Below, in pieces: positions 9,197 to 18,622 of a stretch of DNA of 64,000 bases. The DNA is taken from contig CADBDH010000010.1 of assembly GCA_902793405.1 (NCBI GenBank), positions 108,642 through 172,641 of the forward strand, read 5' to 3'. Both the position numbers and the translations under genes were made by a program. Within the stretch, counting starts at the first letter, position 1; each line of letters begins with the position of its first letter. The notes beneath the pieces are model-generated. The model was not told where the DNA came from and made no database searches. It saw nothing but the letters and a program-made list of their open reading frames with translations. The stretch comes from an uncultured Bacteroidales bacterium (lineage in GTDB: Bacteria > Bacteroidota > Bacteroidia > Bacteroidales > Muribaculaceae).

Positions 9197-9961
9197 TCAG
9201 CTCCGCCGGGGCTCCAACTGGCGGGCAAAGCGCGCCTTGTTGAAGATGGAGTCCCAACGCAATTTGATAACGCCCCACAGCGCCTCAAAGAAGATGCTGC
9301 TGTTCATCTTGCTCGTGCCCAGCACGCGGTTGACAAACACGATGGGCACCTCCTTGATCTTGAAACCCATGCGGTGAGCCGTGAACTTCATCTCGATCTG
9401 GAAAGCGTATCCCTTGAACTCGATGGCGTCCAGGTTGATCGACAGCAACACCTCACGGCGGTAGCACACATAGCCTGCCGTAGCATCACGCACCTTCATG
9501 CCCGTAATCAGACGGACGTAGGCCGACGCATAGTAACTCATCAGCATCCTGCCCATGGGCCAGTTCACGACATTCACCCCTGAGATGTATCGCGAACCCA
9601 CGCTCACGTCGGCGCCACCCGTGGCACACGCGGCCTGCAATTCGGGCAACTTGGCAACAGGATGCGAGAAGTCAGCATCCATCTCAATGACGTACTCATA
9701 GTCATGAGACAAGGCCCACTTGAAGCCGGCAATATAGGCAGTTCCCAAGCCTTGCTTGCCGGCGCGCTTCAGGATATTGACGCGCTCGGGGTGCAATGCC
9801 ATCATTTCCTCGACCAGCTTTGCCGTGCCGTCCGGGGAATTGTCGTCAACGATGAGCACATCAAACTGGTGCTCGGTGAGTCCTATCACGGCAGCGATGA
9901 TGGCCTTGATGTTCTCCTTCTCGTTGTAAGTAGGGATAATAACTAAACTGTCTGACTTCAT
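9197..9961 (-). CDS. Polyprenol-phosphate mannosyl/glucosyltransferase (GT2, DPM1-like)
   Basis: 254 residues. The GT-A fold opens with VIIPTYNEKENI, then VLIVDDNSPDGTA (nucleotide-binding Asp pair), GLGTAYIAGFKWAL, and the metal-binding EMDADFSHPV. The length equals that of dolichol-phosphate mannose synthase-like proteins without extra membrane domains. It would transfer a sugar from a nucleotide donor to undecaprenyl phosphate at the inner face of the cytoplasmic membrane, for later use in glycan or glycoprotein assembly. A -7-like TACTTTTG is present at 10000-10007 on the minus strand, without a clear -33 box. It is followed by the Ca2+-ATPase. Confidence 0.9.
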   Translation of the reverse strand: MKSDSLVIIPTYNEKENIKAIIAAVIGLTEHQFDVLIVDDNSPDGTAKLVEEMMALHPERVNILKRAGKQGLGTAYIAGFKWALSHDYEYVIEMDADFSHPVAKLPELQAACATGGADVSVGSRYISGVNVVNWPMGRMLMSYYASAYVRLITGMKVRDATAGYVCYRREVLLSINLDAIEFKGYAFQIEMKFTAHRMGFKIKEVPIVFVNRVLGTSKMNSSIFFEALWGVIKLRWDSIFNKARFARQLEPRRS

Positions 9962-10376
9962 GAGTGCTTTGAATAATTATTGGTCGACGTTACAAACTAC
10001 AAAAGTACTAATATTTTTTCATATAACGGCACCACAGCCCCATCTTATTGCCTTTTTTGTGTTTTTTATGATTTCCAGAATGAAGTTCCAGGGTAATGCC
10101 ATGGCACTATCGTAATAAATAGCATTATGCAATCGTTTACATATTAAATATTTGTTAATTAAACAGCAAGCCACTCATTATTAATATAACAACTGCATAT
10201 CTTTGCCAGCCTTTTGTCTTGTGGCTTAACCAACGACCTAAAGGCACTTTGTGACCTGTTTTTGGGCTCAGGCTCAATCGTGACCATCAATTGGGGGCAA
10301 GAAGGTACTATAGCATAACCAATAATATTACATCCAACTGATTATAAATAATTTACACATTAACTAACATTTTGAG
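9962..10376. other. Divergent intergenic region of 415 bases
   Basis: AT-rich region between the glycosyltransferase (minus) and the giant secreted protein (plus). It holds a -7-like box on each strand: TACTTTTG at 10000-10007 (minus) and TATCTTTG at 10198-10205 (plus). Neither has a convincing -33 partner at the right distance. If the plus box is used, the 10377 gene has a leader of about 165 bases. I see no RNA gene and no small gene here. Confidence 0.6.
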
Positions 10377-13300
10377 ATGAAAAAATTAGCATTATTCACC
10401 AAGGGGACGTTCAGGCTACTGGCCCTGATTCTCTGTTTGGCTGCAACTGTTCCGCAGCTCCACGCCGCAATTGTCGTGGCCGGAGACAACACGGCTCTGT
10501 TTGGCGCCAGTTGGTCATCGCAAGCCAACTCCTCCAACCAGATGGCCCAGTACGGCAGCACGAACTACTATTACCTTGCCAAGGCCAACGTTTCATTGTC
10601 AGGAACAACCAATTATAAGGTTGTTGACAATGGCACGTGGTATGGCGCCAACGGTAGTACCAGCGATAGCGACATTTCGTTTACTGCCAACGGTACACAC
10701 AGCATTGTGTTTATCTATAACACAAGCAATCACAAAGTGAAGCACATCGCTTCATTCCAGACGATTGTAATCGCTGGCGAAGACACTCAAGCACTGGGGT
10801 CGTCATGGAGCAACAACGATGCCAACAACCAGATGACCACCACCGACGGCATCACTTACACGCTGACCAGGAACGTCACCTATAGCGGCAGTGCCTCCTA
10901 TGGCTTCAAAGCCGTTGTTAACGGTGCCTGGCATGGTGACGCCGGTGAAAACAATGGCGGCAACATCTACTACACCATCCCCGAAGCTGGCGAGTATGAC
11001 ATCACATTCACGCTCAATGCCGTGACGGGTATGCCGAGCGTGAGTGTTGTTCGCGCCAATGTTCCAACCTATGACTACACGTTCTACGTTTATCTGCCCC
11101 ACGGCGGCACTCCCTACCTGTATCTGTGGAACGGCAGCAACAGGCCCAACGGCAACTGGCCTGGTGGCCAGATGACGCAGACCGAGCGCCTCGCCGACAA
11201 CAACGACTGGTACAAGGTAACGGTGAATTGTGAATACACGACCCTGTCGGCCATCGTCGACTTGGGCAACAATGCCAACCAGAGTGCTAACATCAACGAC
11301 TTGGCACCGGGCACCTACTACATCACCTGGGACGGCGACAACCGAACCACAGCCGACGTCAGCACCGATGCGCCGACGCCTCCCCCTGCCCCCGACTACT
11401 ACGTTGTGGGCGATTTGGCACTGATCGGTCACGATTGGGCGACATCCAACGATACCAAGATGACCGAGACCTCGGGCACCTATACCTGGAGCAGAAACGA
11501 CATTCACCTGAATGCCGGTAACTACAACCTCAAGGTGCTCTCCAGCAACAACGAGTGGTATGGCGACGCGCAGGGTGGTAACGTGGTTGTTAATGCCGAC
11601 GTCAACGGCACCTACAATCTGGCAGTGACCTTCGACCCCACCACGGGCATTGTCGACGCCACGCTGATCAAGACGGCTTCTGACCCCGTTTATACCTATG
11701 ACATCTACGTGCGCTACGCGGGCAACGAGGACGCGGGCAATGTCTATGCTTACGCCTTCGACTCCTTCGGCAACAAGCCCTTGGGCAATTGGGGCGGAAC
11801 GAAGCTGACCGACATGGACGCACAGACCATCAACACCTACACCTACTATCATGTGACGGTCACTTCCTATGACCCCGCTGCCAAGGTCATCTTCAACGAG
11901 AACCAGAGCGGCTCGACACAAACAGCCAATCTGGACCTGCAGGTAGGTGACAACTACTTCACCTACAACGGCGGCTCCAGCGTAGCAGGTCCCTCGAGCA
12001 ACCCCGATGAGGAACCCGTCATCACCTATTATGTCATGGGCGACGACACCAGCATCTTCCCCAACGGCTGGAACACGGGCGACGGCACCGCCATGACCGA
12101 CAACGGCGACGGCACCTACACCTGGACCTCGAGCGAGGTTCACCTGAATGCCGGCACCAACTACGGCTACAAAGTCTTTGGCGACGACAACACCTGGCAT
12201 CCCAGTGGCAGCGGCAATGCCACCTTCAATGTCAACAGGCCTGGCAACTATACGGTGACGGTCACCTTCGACGGCACCAACGTCAACGCTGTGGCTACCC
12301 TCGTTCAACCCGATCCCATCTACATCCTGGGCGACGAGGGACTGGGTCTGACCTGGAGCTATGCTCCCACGACTCAGATGACCTTTGACGATGGCGAGGG
12401 TGTCTTCACCTACACCACCGAGGTTGCTTCAACGACCGCCTACCACTTTGTGTTCGGTAACGGACAGGGCAACGACTGGGATGACTTTAACGGCCACTAC
12501 CGCATCGGTCCCACGGGTGAGACCCAGGAAGTCACCATCAACGGCAACTACCAGCCCACTCAGGTGGCCAATGGCGGCAGCTACAGCTTCACGGTCAATC
12601 CCGGCACCGTCACCATCTACTTCGACGTCGCCAACATGCAGTTCAAGGTGGAAGGCAACTTGCCCACCTACGACTACACGTTCTACGTGCTGCCCAGCGA
12701 TGCTGGCATCACGCCCTACATCTACTTGTGGAATGGCGATTACCTGCCTGCCAACGGCTGGCCTGGAAGCCTGATGAGCGAGACCGAGACCCTGGGTGAC
12801 TACAACACCTGGCACAAGTACACGTTGGCCTCATCGACCGACGTCCTTAACGCCATCATCAACCTCGACCACGACGGGCAGACCGGCGACATCATGAATC
12901 TGGCTCCCAACACCTACTACATCAAGTGGAACACTACCACCAATGAGTACGAGATCACGACCGAGGCCCCGACGCCTCCCGTCATCTATATCGAGGGTTC
13001 AACAGGCTTAGGTTTGACCTGGAGTCCGGTTCCCACCCAACTGATGACCGCCGATCCTCAGACCGGCATCTACAGCTACTCTTATGAGGTGACCGAGGCC
13101 GGCACCTATAACTTTGTGTTCGCCAACGGTCAGGGCAATGACGGGGAAGACTGGGACAACTTCAACACCAACTTCCGTATCGGTCCCACTGCCGGCAGCC
13201 AAGCCATCGACCTGGACGGCCAGTGGCATCAGACCCAGATGGCTGGTGGCGACTTTGGCTCCTACCGCATCGCTGTCGAGCCTGGCATGTTGACCATTTA

Positions 13301-16300
13301 CTACAATCCCACCGACATGACCTTCATGGTCGATGGCAATGCCGAGCACTTCACCTACACGTTCTACGTCCTGCCTGACGATCCCGCCGTCACTCCTTAC
13401 CTGTACCTGTGGGGCATCAACGATATCCACTACACGGGTGCATATCCGGGCGACGTTCTCACCGAGACCGTTGTGCTGGACGACGGCAACACGTGGTACA
13501 AGAAGACTGTTTCCATCACGACAGACTTCATCAACGCGCTCGTGAGCGCCGGCGGCAACAATGCCGATGACACCAAGACCAAGGACATCACCTATATCGA
13601 TCCCGGCACCTACTACATCTACTGGACAACCGACCGCAACACCGCTGCCGACATCCTGTATGATGAGAACAACCAGCCGATTTACCGCTACAACCACTAC
13701 GAGATGTACATCGATGCTCCCGGTCATCCCGGCGGGGACCTGTACATGCACGGTGACTACACCTACGAGAACCAGCACTACAGCTACAGCCCGAGAAATG
13801 CAGCCAAGATGAAGTATGATGCCAACACCGGCACCTACTACATGAACAACGTGACGCTGAACAATAACACCACGTTCTGCTTCTCTAACCTGTTGAGTGA
13901 TGACGACGAGTGGAGCAACCCGGACCGCCACCGTTACGGCAACGGCGCTGCCGAGGGCTATACCGTGAACCCCGACGGCACCAACTACCTGGAGGTGAAC
14001 GACACCCGCATCAACCGCAACCTGCCGCTCGACACGTGGAGTAACATCAACGGCGAGTACAGGATGTTCACCTCGGGCATCTTCAATGTACTGGTCAACC
14101 CCGAGCAGCACTGGGTAAAACTCATCAAGACCGATCACATGATGCTCACCCCCATGAACATCTACCTCGAGCAGACCTCCAACGTCAAGATCGACAATGT
14201 GAAGGAACCCGGCACGACCTACACTGCCCAGATGTTTGACAACGGTTACTGGCCCCTGAGCGCCTACAATGCCGCCGACCTGGGCGAGACCTGGGATCCC
14301 AACGGCGACAACCACTATGGCGTCAAGTACATCGGCGATACCATCACCGTCGATGGCAAGAAGTGGTGGCACTGGGAGGTGACCGCTTCGATCTGCGAAT
14401 TCTTCTTCACCCGTACCAATACCGACAGGCAACCGCTTCAGAGCGACGTCATCCGCCGCAAGTCGGGTGTCCAGTGGATCACTTGGGACGAGGTAGACGG
14501 CACGACCACAATGACCGACCACACGCGCGAGTATTTCGAGGCTGCGGCCAACGCCCTGCCCTCTAACGTTGTGGTCATCGAGGGTCACTACTATGTCTAT
14601 TTCATCAACACCGTGGGATGGCAGAACGTTTATTGCTACGCCTGGGACAACAACGTGGATGAACAGGGCCGCCCCGACAATTTCTATGCCGACGGCTATT
14701 CACGCGTGATGAGCCAGTGGCCGGGCAAACCTTGTGAACGCATCGGCATCGATCCCGTCACGGGCTATGAGGTATGGCGCTACGACTTCGGTACCATCGC
14801 CGGCACCGAGGCACCCAATGGCGGCATCATCTTCAACGACGGCAACAATGACCAAGGCAGCCAAGTCAAGGAGCAGACCGGCGACTTTGGTTACATCAAT
14901 GGCGGTGTTTATGACTACCTGGGTCTGTTCGACGGCGCCTACACGTTGAACAACCTCATCCGCACCGCCGCTATGGATGTGCGCTACACCGTGAGCAACG
15001 ACCTGGTGGGTGTTTACTACGATGAGGATGCCGAAACCATCATCCATTACACCGACATCAACGGCGAGCCCGCATCAGACATGATCAAGGGCGCCCTGTA
15101 TGCCAAGGACATGAACCTCTATGGCGAGAAGTCCTATAAGCCCGATGCTTCCTATTCCGACTACGTTTATGACATCTGCTATGCCAATCACGTGCCTGGC
15201 GGCTCACAGGTGATGCAGAAGAAGACGACCTATGACCAGAGTAACTGGATCAAGCTCGTCATCTCGCCTAACTACGATGGCGGCAGTGCCCTGCCCGTAG
15301 CCGAAAACAAGCGTCCCAACCTCAAGGAGTTTGAGGGCTGCATCATTCCTGCCGGAACGCTCGAGCTGTTCATGACCGACACCATCAACCCGACGGGACA
15401 CGTCGTGAACATCACCAAGGGCAATCCCATGGCCTACGAGCCCAACGTCTATGTACCTTACAGCTTCAACGACTCCTACGTGTTCACCTATACCCATCAG
15501 GATTGGCCCCACGAGGAGTATGAGGGCGTTTACCTGACCCGTCCCGTTGTGACCTGGGATGTCACCGACGAGGGTATCGTCAGGGGCGGTACCGTCGAGC
15601 ACAAGCCCGACGAGAGCAGGCTCTACAAGATGTTCTACGTCGCTCCCAAGCCCCAGGAGGTAGCCTATGTCACCTGGATTGTCTATGACAACAACAATGA
15701 GGACAAGGTATACCCGGGCTATGACCACAACGTGTACACCCCCTACACTCCCGTAGCCAGCAGACTTCCCGAGGATCCGGGCCGTTTCTATGCTCCCAGC
15801 AACTGGAAGCGTTCGACCCCCATCAGCTCAAGCGTGTATAACGAGGTACAGTACCTCAGCTACGACGAGTGGGAGAACTATTACCACCAGAACATCAGCG
15901 ACGTTTCCAACGGCTACATGCAGCTGGGCGGTGTCAAGGTCAACTGGTCGCTGTTCGACGAGGAGAAGGTGGGAATGCCCTGGTGGCAGATCTTCCAGCC
16001 CGGACAGGCCTACAAGCTCAAGGCTATTGTGCGCTACGCCCACGACAACGACGGCAACGTCTGCTACGAGCCCAGCAACGGCTATATCGACTGGGATACC
16101 CCCAACGGGAACAACGATGCTACCGGCTCGGTGCGCAATGCACCGCGACGCGATGGCGGTAATGGCCAGGGCAACTATGCCAACATGTACTTCACCAGCG
16201 ACTATGACATGGAGGACAGCAAGTTCATCCTCTTCCCGATTGAGGCCAGTCCCGATCCCGCCAGCGGCAGCTCGATGGGTAACGTGACCACCGTCAGGGA

Positions 16301-16442
16301 GATTGCCGTGAACCGCACCGTCACCGGTGTTTACTACTATAACCTGATGGGTGTGATGAGCGATAAGCCGTTCGACGGCATCAATATCGTTGTCACCACC
16401 TACAGCGACGGCAGCCGCACGTCCAAGAAAATCCTGCGGTAA
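10377..16442 (+). CDS. Giant secreted multi-module protein, probably starch/glucan binding, with sorting-like tail
   Basis: 2021 residues with a signal peptide ending near LHA (residues 28-30). The rest is a chain of small beta modules. Type 1 modules (starting near residues 31, 130, 340, 550, 647 and 868) open with a GD/GED turn, then a W, M and often NxxWxG core, and resemble the X25-type modules of pullulanases. Type 2 modules carry YLYLWNG...NGNWPG near residues 244 and 778, with variants near 454, 1006 and 1418, and resemble starch-binding module CBM26. The C-terminus (about 1970-2021: GVYYYNLMGVMSDKPFDGIN, then TTYSDG) is the shared sorting-like tail. No catalytic site is visible. I infer a surface or secreted glucan-binding scaffold. 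It has no gene partner and a strong terminator follows. Confidence 0.85.
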   Translation: MKKLALFTKGTFRLLALILCLAATVPQLHAAIVVAGDNTALFGASWSSQANSSNQMAQYGSTNYYYLAKANVSLSGTTNYKVVDNGTWYGANGSTSDSDISFTANGTHSIVFIYNTSNHKVKHIASFQTIVIAGEDTQALGSSWSNNDANNQMTTTDGITYTLTRNVTYSGSASYGFKAVVNGAWHGDAGENNGGNIYYTIPEAGEYDITFTLNAVTGMPSVSVVRANVPTYDYTFYVYLPHGGTPYLYLWNGSNRPNGNWPGGQMTQTERLADNNDWYKVTVNCEYTTLSAIVDLGNNANQSANINDLAPGTYYITWDGDNRTTADVSTDAPTPPPAPDYYVVGDLALIGHDWATSNDTKMTETSGTYTWSRNDIHLNAGNYNLKVLSSNNEWYGDAQGGNVVVNADVNGTYNLAVTFDPTTGIVDATLIKTASDPVYTYDIYVRYAGNEDAGNVYAYAFDSFGNKPLGNWGGTKLTDMDAQTINTYTYYHVTVTSYDPAAKVIFNENQSGSTQTANLDLQVGDNYFTYNGGSSVAGPSSNPDEEPVITYYVMGDDTSIFPNGWNTGDGTAMTDNGDGTYTWTSSEVHLNAGTNYGYKVFGDDNTWHPSGSGNATFNVNRPGNYTVTVTFDGTNVNAVATLVQPDPIYILGDEGLGLTWSYAPTTQMTFDDGEGVFTYTTEVASTTAYHFVFGNGQGNDWDDFNGHYRIGPTGETQEVTINGNYQPTQVANGGSYSFTVNPGTVTIYFDVANMQFKVEGNLPTYDYTFYVLPSDAGITPYIYLWNGDYLPANGWPGSLMSETETLGDYNTWHKYTLASSTDVLNAIINLDHDGQTGDIMNLAPNTYYIKWNTTTNEYEITTEAPTPPVIYIEGSTGLGLTWSPVPTQLMTADPQTGIYSYSYEVTEAGTYNFVFANGQGNDGEDWDNFNTNFRIGPTAGSQAIDLDGQWHQTQMAGGDFGSYRIAVEPGMLTIYYNPTDMTFMVDGNAEHFTYTFYVLPDDPAVTPYLYLWGINDIHYTGAYPGDVLTETVVLDDGNTWYKKTVSITTDFINALVSAGGNNADDTKTKDITYIDPGTYYIYWTTDRNTAADILYDENNQPIYRYNHYEMYIDAPGHPGGDLYMHGDYTYENQHYSYSPRNAAKMKYDANTGTYYMNNVTLNNNTTFCFSNLLSDDDEWSNPDRHRYGNGAAEGYTVNPDGTNYLEVNDTRINRNLPLDTWSNINGEYRMFTSGIFNVLVNPEQHWVKLIKTDHMMLTPMNIYLEQTSNVKIDNVKEPGTTYTAQMFDNGYWPLSAYNAADLGETWDPNGDNHYGVKYIGDTITVDGKKWWHWEVTASICEFFFTRTNTDRQPLQSDVIRRKSGVQWITWDEVDGTTTMTDHTREYFEAAANALPSNVVVIEGHYYVYFINTVGWQNVYCYAWDNNVDEQGRPDNFYADGYSRVMSQWPGKPCERIGIDPVTGYEVWRYDFGTIAGTEAPNGGIIFNDGNNDQGSQVKEQTGDFGYINGGVYDYLGLFDGAYTLNNLIRTAAMDVRYTVSNDLVGVYYDEDAETIIHYTDINGEPASDMIKGALYAKDMNLYGEKSYKPDASYSDYVYDICYANHVPGGSQVMQKKTTYDQSNWIKLVISPNYDGGSALPVAENKRPNLKEFEGCIIPAGTLELFMTDTINPTGHVVNITKGNPMAYEPNVYVPYSFNDSYVFTYTHQDWPHEEYEGVYLTRPVVTWDVTDEGIVRGGTVEHKPDESRLYKMFYVAPKPQEVAYVTWIVYDNNNEDKVYPGYDHNVYTPYTPVASRLPEDPGRFYAPSNWKRSTPISSSVYNEVQYLSYDEWENYYHQNISDVSNGYMQLGGVKVNWSLFDEEKVGMPWWQIFQPGQAYKLKAIVRYAHDNDGNVCYEPSNGYIDWDTPNGNNDATGSVRNAPRRDGGNGQGNYANMYFTSDYDMEDSKFILFPIEASPDPASGSSMGNVTTVREIAVNRTVTGVYYYNLMGVMSDKPFDGINIVVTTYSDGSRTSKKILR

Positions 16443-16476
16443 TCCCACACCGCATTATTTCAGACGATAGCTGATG

Positions 16477-16521
16477 ATGGCCGCGCCCCGACTTTAAAAA
16501 GGGGGTGCGGCCATCTTTTTT
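16477..16521 (+). terminator. Strong intrinsic terminator
   Basis: ATGGCCGCGCCCC (16477-16489) pairs with GGGGGTGCGGCCAT (16501-16514) around an A-rich loop, followed by CTTTTTT. It ends the giant secreted protein gene. Confidence 0.9.
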
Positions 16522-16529
16522 ACGGTTTT

Positions 16530-16561
16530 TTTGGCATTCCGCGCGACTTGCATTATCTTTG
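16530..16561 (+). promoter_or_regulatory. Bacteroides-type promoter of the DUF1599 operon
   Basis: TTTG (16530-16533), 20 bases, TATCTTTG (16554-16561). It lies 52 bases ahead of the DUF1599 start and just after the preceding terminator. Confidence 0.8.
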
Positions 16562-16613
16562 TGGGTTCAAACATCAACTAGACAACACAACCGAAAACTG
16601 ACAACAGGCTACT

Positions 16614-17168
16614 ATGCACAATACTAGCAAGCAATATGACGAGGTCATCGCCCAGTGCCGCGAACTGTTCATCAACAAGATGAAGGATTACGGCCCCTCG
16701 TGGCGCATCCTCAGACCCCGTTCGGTCACCGACCAGATCTTTATCAAGGCCAAGCGCATCCGCACCCTGGAACTCAACGGCGAGACCAAGGTGGGTGAAG
16801 GCATCTGGCCCGAGTTCATCGGCATCATCAACTATGGCATCATCGGGCTCATCCAGCTGCGCCTGGGCTACAGCGACGTCGTTGACATCAGTGCCGAGCA
16901 GGCCCTGCTCTATTATGACGAACTCATCGGTGCCACCAAGGACCTGATGATTGCCAAGAACACCGACTACGGCGAGGCTTGGCGCGACATGCGCATCTCG
17001 AGCTACACCGACCTGATCCTGACCAAAATTCAACGCACCAAGGAGATTGAGAACCATGGTGGCGCTACCCTGGTGAGCGAGGGCATCGACGCCAACTACC
17101 AGGACATGATCAACTACAGCGTGTTTGCCCTGATCAAGCACAACGAGGAATTAGCCATGAAGGGTTAA
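16614..17168 (+). CDS. DUF1599-domain protein (putative nucleotide-modification-associated)
   Basis: 184 residues, soluble. The sequence contains an internal duplication: KDYGPSWRILRPRSVTDQI near residues 23-41 and TDYGEAWRDMRISSYTDLI near 118-136 share the pattern DYGxxWRxxRxxSxTDxI. This is the DUF1599 family common in Bacteroidota, which has been linked by others to nucleotide or DNA modification genes. No biochemical role is certain. In many Bacteroides genomes the same two genes (DUF1599 and a DoxX-like protein) precede tpiA; here the neighbour is instead a kinase-AAA fusion. The promoter at 16530-16561 drives it. Confidence 0.88.
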   Translation: MHNTSKQYDEVIAQCRELFINKMKDYGPSWRILRPRSVTDQIFIKAKRIRTLELNGETKVGEGIWPEFIGIINYGIIGLIQLRLGYSDVVDISAEQALLYYDELIGATKDLMIAKNTDYGEAWRDMRISSYTDLILTKIQRTKEIENHGGATLVSEGIDANYQDMINYSVFALIKHNEELAMKG

Positions 17169-17216
17169 ACGGGCTTTCCTGCCTCCTTTTCCCTTCAGGC
17201 CGAAAACAGACTACCG

Positions 17217-18533
17217 ATGAAGCTAATGACTATAGTCAATGCCGTCAAGCACGAGAAATGGTGCCGACTGCTCACGGTGCTCATGCGCATGACAGTGGGC
17301 GGCGTCTTCGTTTTCTCGGGGTTCACCAAGGGGGTTGACCCTTGGGGCGCCTGCTACAAGTTTGCCGACTACCTGGCGGCATGGGGCATGCATCAATGGA
17401 CGGGAACGGCATTGTTCCTCGCCGTTGCGCTTGCCGCATTGGAATTCATGCTGGGCATTGCCATCGTGGTGGGCGCCTATCGTCGCAGCGCACCCTGGCT
17501 GGCCCTGCTCATGCTGCTGGTGATGACTCCCATCACGCTGTGGCTGGCAGTGACGGGCGCCGTGCCCGACTGCGGCTGCTTTGGCGACGCGTTGCACCTG
17601 AGCAACTGGGCCACCTTCGGCAAGAACCTGTTGCTATTGGCAGGTGTGGTCTATCTGCTGCTATTCAACACCTCGGTGCGCGGCATCTACGGGCCCGCCG
17701 TCCAGTGGATGGTGATGGCCGTGTCGTTCGCCTTTGTCATGGCGGTGGCCTATTACGGTTACTTCACCCAGCCGCTCATCGACTATCGCCCCTACCCCGT
17801 GGGCACCCGTCTGGTGTCACAGGTGGCAGACAGCGAGGATGACGGCAGCGAGGGCGAGGACGACTTCATCTTTATCTACAGCAAGGACGGTGTCGAGCAC
17901 GAGTTCACCATCGACAGCCTGCCCAACGAGGACGACGGCTGGCAATATGTAACCCGCTATCACGCCAAGCGCCCCCACGGCACGGTTATCGTGCAAGACG
18001 GCAGCAATCAGGGCAACATCGCCATCATGGACAGTGACGGCAACGATGTGACCGTCGACGTGCTGGGCGACAGCCGCCGCACGCTGCTGCTCCTGTTCCC
18101 CGACCTGCAGCACGTGGGCGTGGTCAACTCCTTTGCCTTGAACGAGATGACCGACGCGGCCCTTGTCGCCGACGCCCAAGTGATTGGCCTCACACCCGCC
18201 ACGGCCGACGCCATCGAGCACTGGCAGGACGTATCCATGGCCGCTTATCCCATCTACAACATGGACGACAGTGAGCTCAAGATGATTGCACGCGGCAATC
18301 CCGCCGTGGTCTATGTCGAGGACGGCGTCATCAAGTGGAAGCGCACCCTCTCGTCGCTCGACAGTGCCGAGCAGCCCATCCAGCTGAGCGCCCTTGGCGA
18401 CGACTACGACAGCGACGCCATCTTGACCCGCCTGATGCTCGCCTACCTGGCAGCCCTGGCAGTCATCCTCGTCATCAACCGCGCCCCCCTGGTAATCAGG
18501 TTTCTCTTCCTCAAGAAGAAGCACAAGCTATAA
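17217..18533 (+). CDS. DoxX/MauE-like membrane protein (BT_3928-type)
   Basis: 438 residues. The N-terminal half has four to five membrane helices of the DoxX/MauE type, with VGGVFVFSGFTKGVDPWG near residues 24-41 and GAVPDCGCFGDAL near 115-127 (the CGCFGD motif of this family). A further helix follows, then an exported domain (about 200-395) and a last helix near 400-425 before a basic end (FLKKKHKL). Related proteins are conserved beside DUF1599 and tpiA in Bacteroides. The CxCF motif suggests a redox or quinone-linked role, but the function is unproven. It starts 48 bases after DUF1599, so they are probably co-transcribed. Confidence 0.82.
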   Translation: MKLMTIVNAVKHEKWCRLLTVLMRMTVGGVFVFSGFTKGVDPWGACYKFADYLAAWGMHQWTGTALFLAVALAALEFMLGIAIVVGAYRRSAPWLALLMLLVMTPITLWLAVTGAVPDCGCFGDALHLSNWATFGKNLLLLAGVVYLLLFNTSVRGIYGPAVQWMVMAVSFAFVMAVAYYGYFTQPLIDYRPYPVGTRLVSQVADSEDDGSEGEDDFIFIYSKDGVEHEFTIDSLPNEDDGWQYVTRYHAKRPHGTVIVQDGSNQGNIAIMDSDGNDVTVDVLGDSRRTLLLLFPDLQHVGVVNSFALNEMTDAALVADAQVIGLTPATADAIEHWQDVSMAAYPIYNMDDSELKMIARGNPAVVYVEDGVIKWKRTLSSLDSAEQPIQLSALGDDYDSDAILTRLMLAYLAALAVILVINRAPLVIRFLFLKKKHKL

Positions 18534-18572
18534 AGGTCCACTGTGCCACGACTCCGTCATGGCCCCAGAATA

Positions 18573-18621
18573 ACTAAGGACTAACAACTAAAAACTAAGG
18601 ACTAACAACTAAAAACTAAAA
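18573..18621 (+). repeat. 7-bp tandem array (array 2)
   Basis: Seven consecutive units of ACTAANN (NN = GG, CA or AA), ending one base before the ATG of the kinase-AAA gene. An imperfect hairpin (18545-18563, GCCACGAC/GTCATGGC) stands between the preceding stop and the array. TAA occurs in all three frames. Confidence 0.9.
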
Positions 18622-18622
18622 T

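Noticed and set aside
9962-10376. tRNA or riboswitch in the 415-base divergent gap
   Set aside because: No cloverleaf, no T-loop motif and no known aptamer core could be found by eye.
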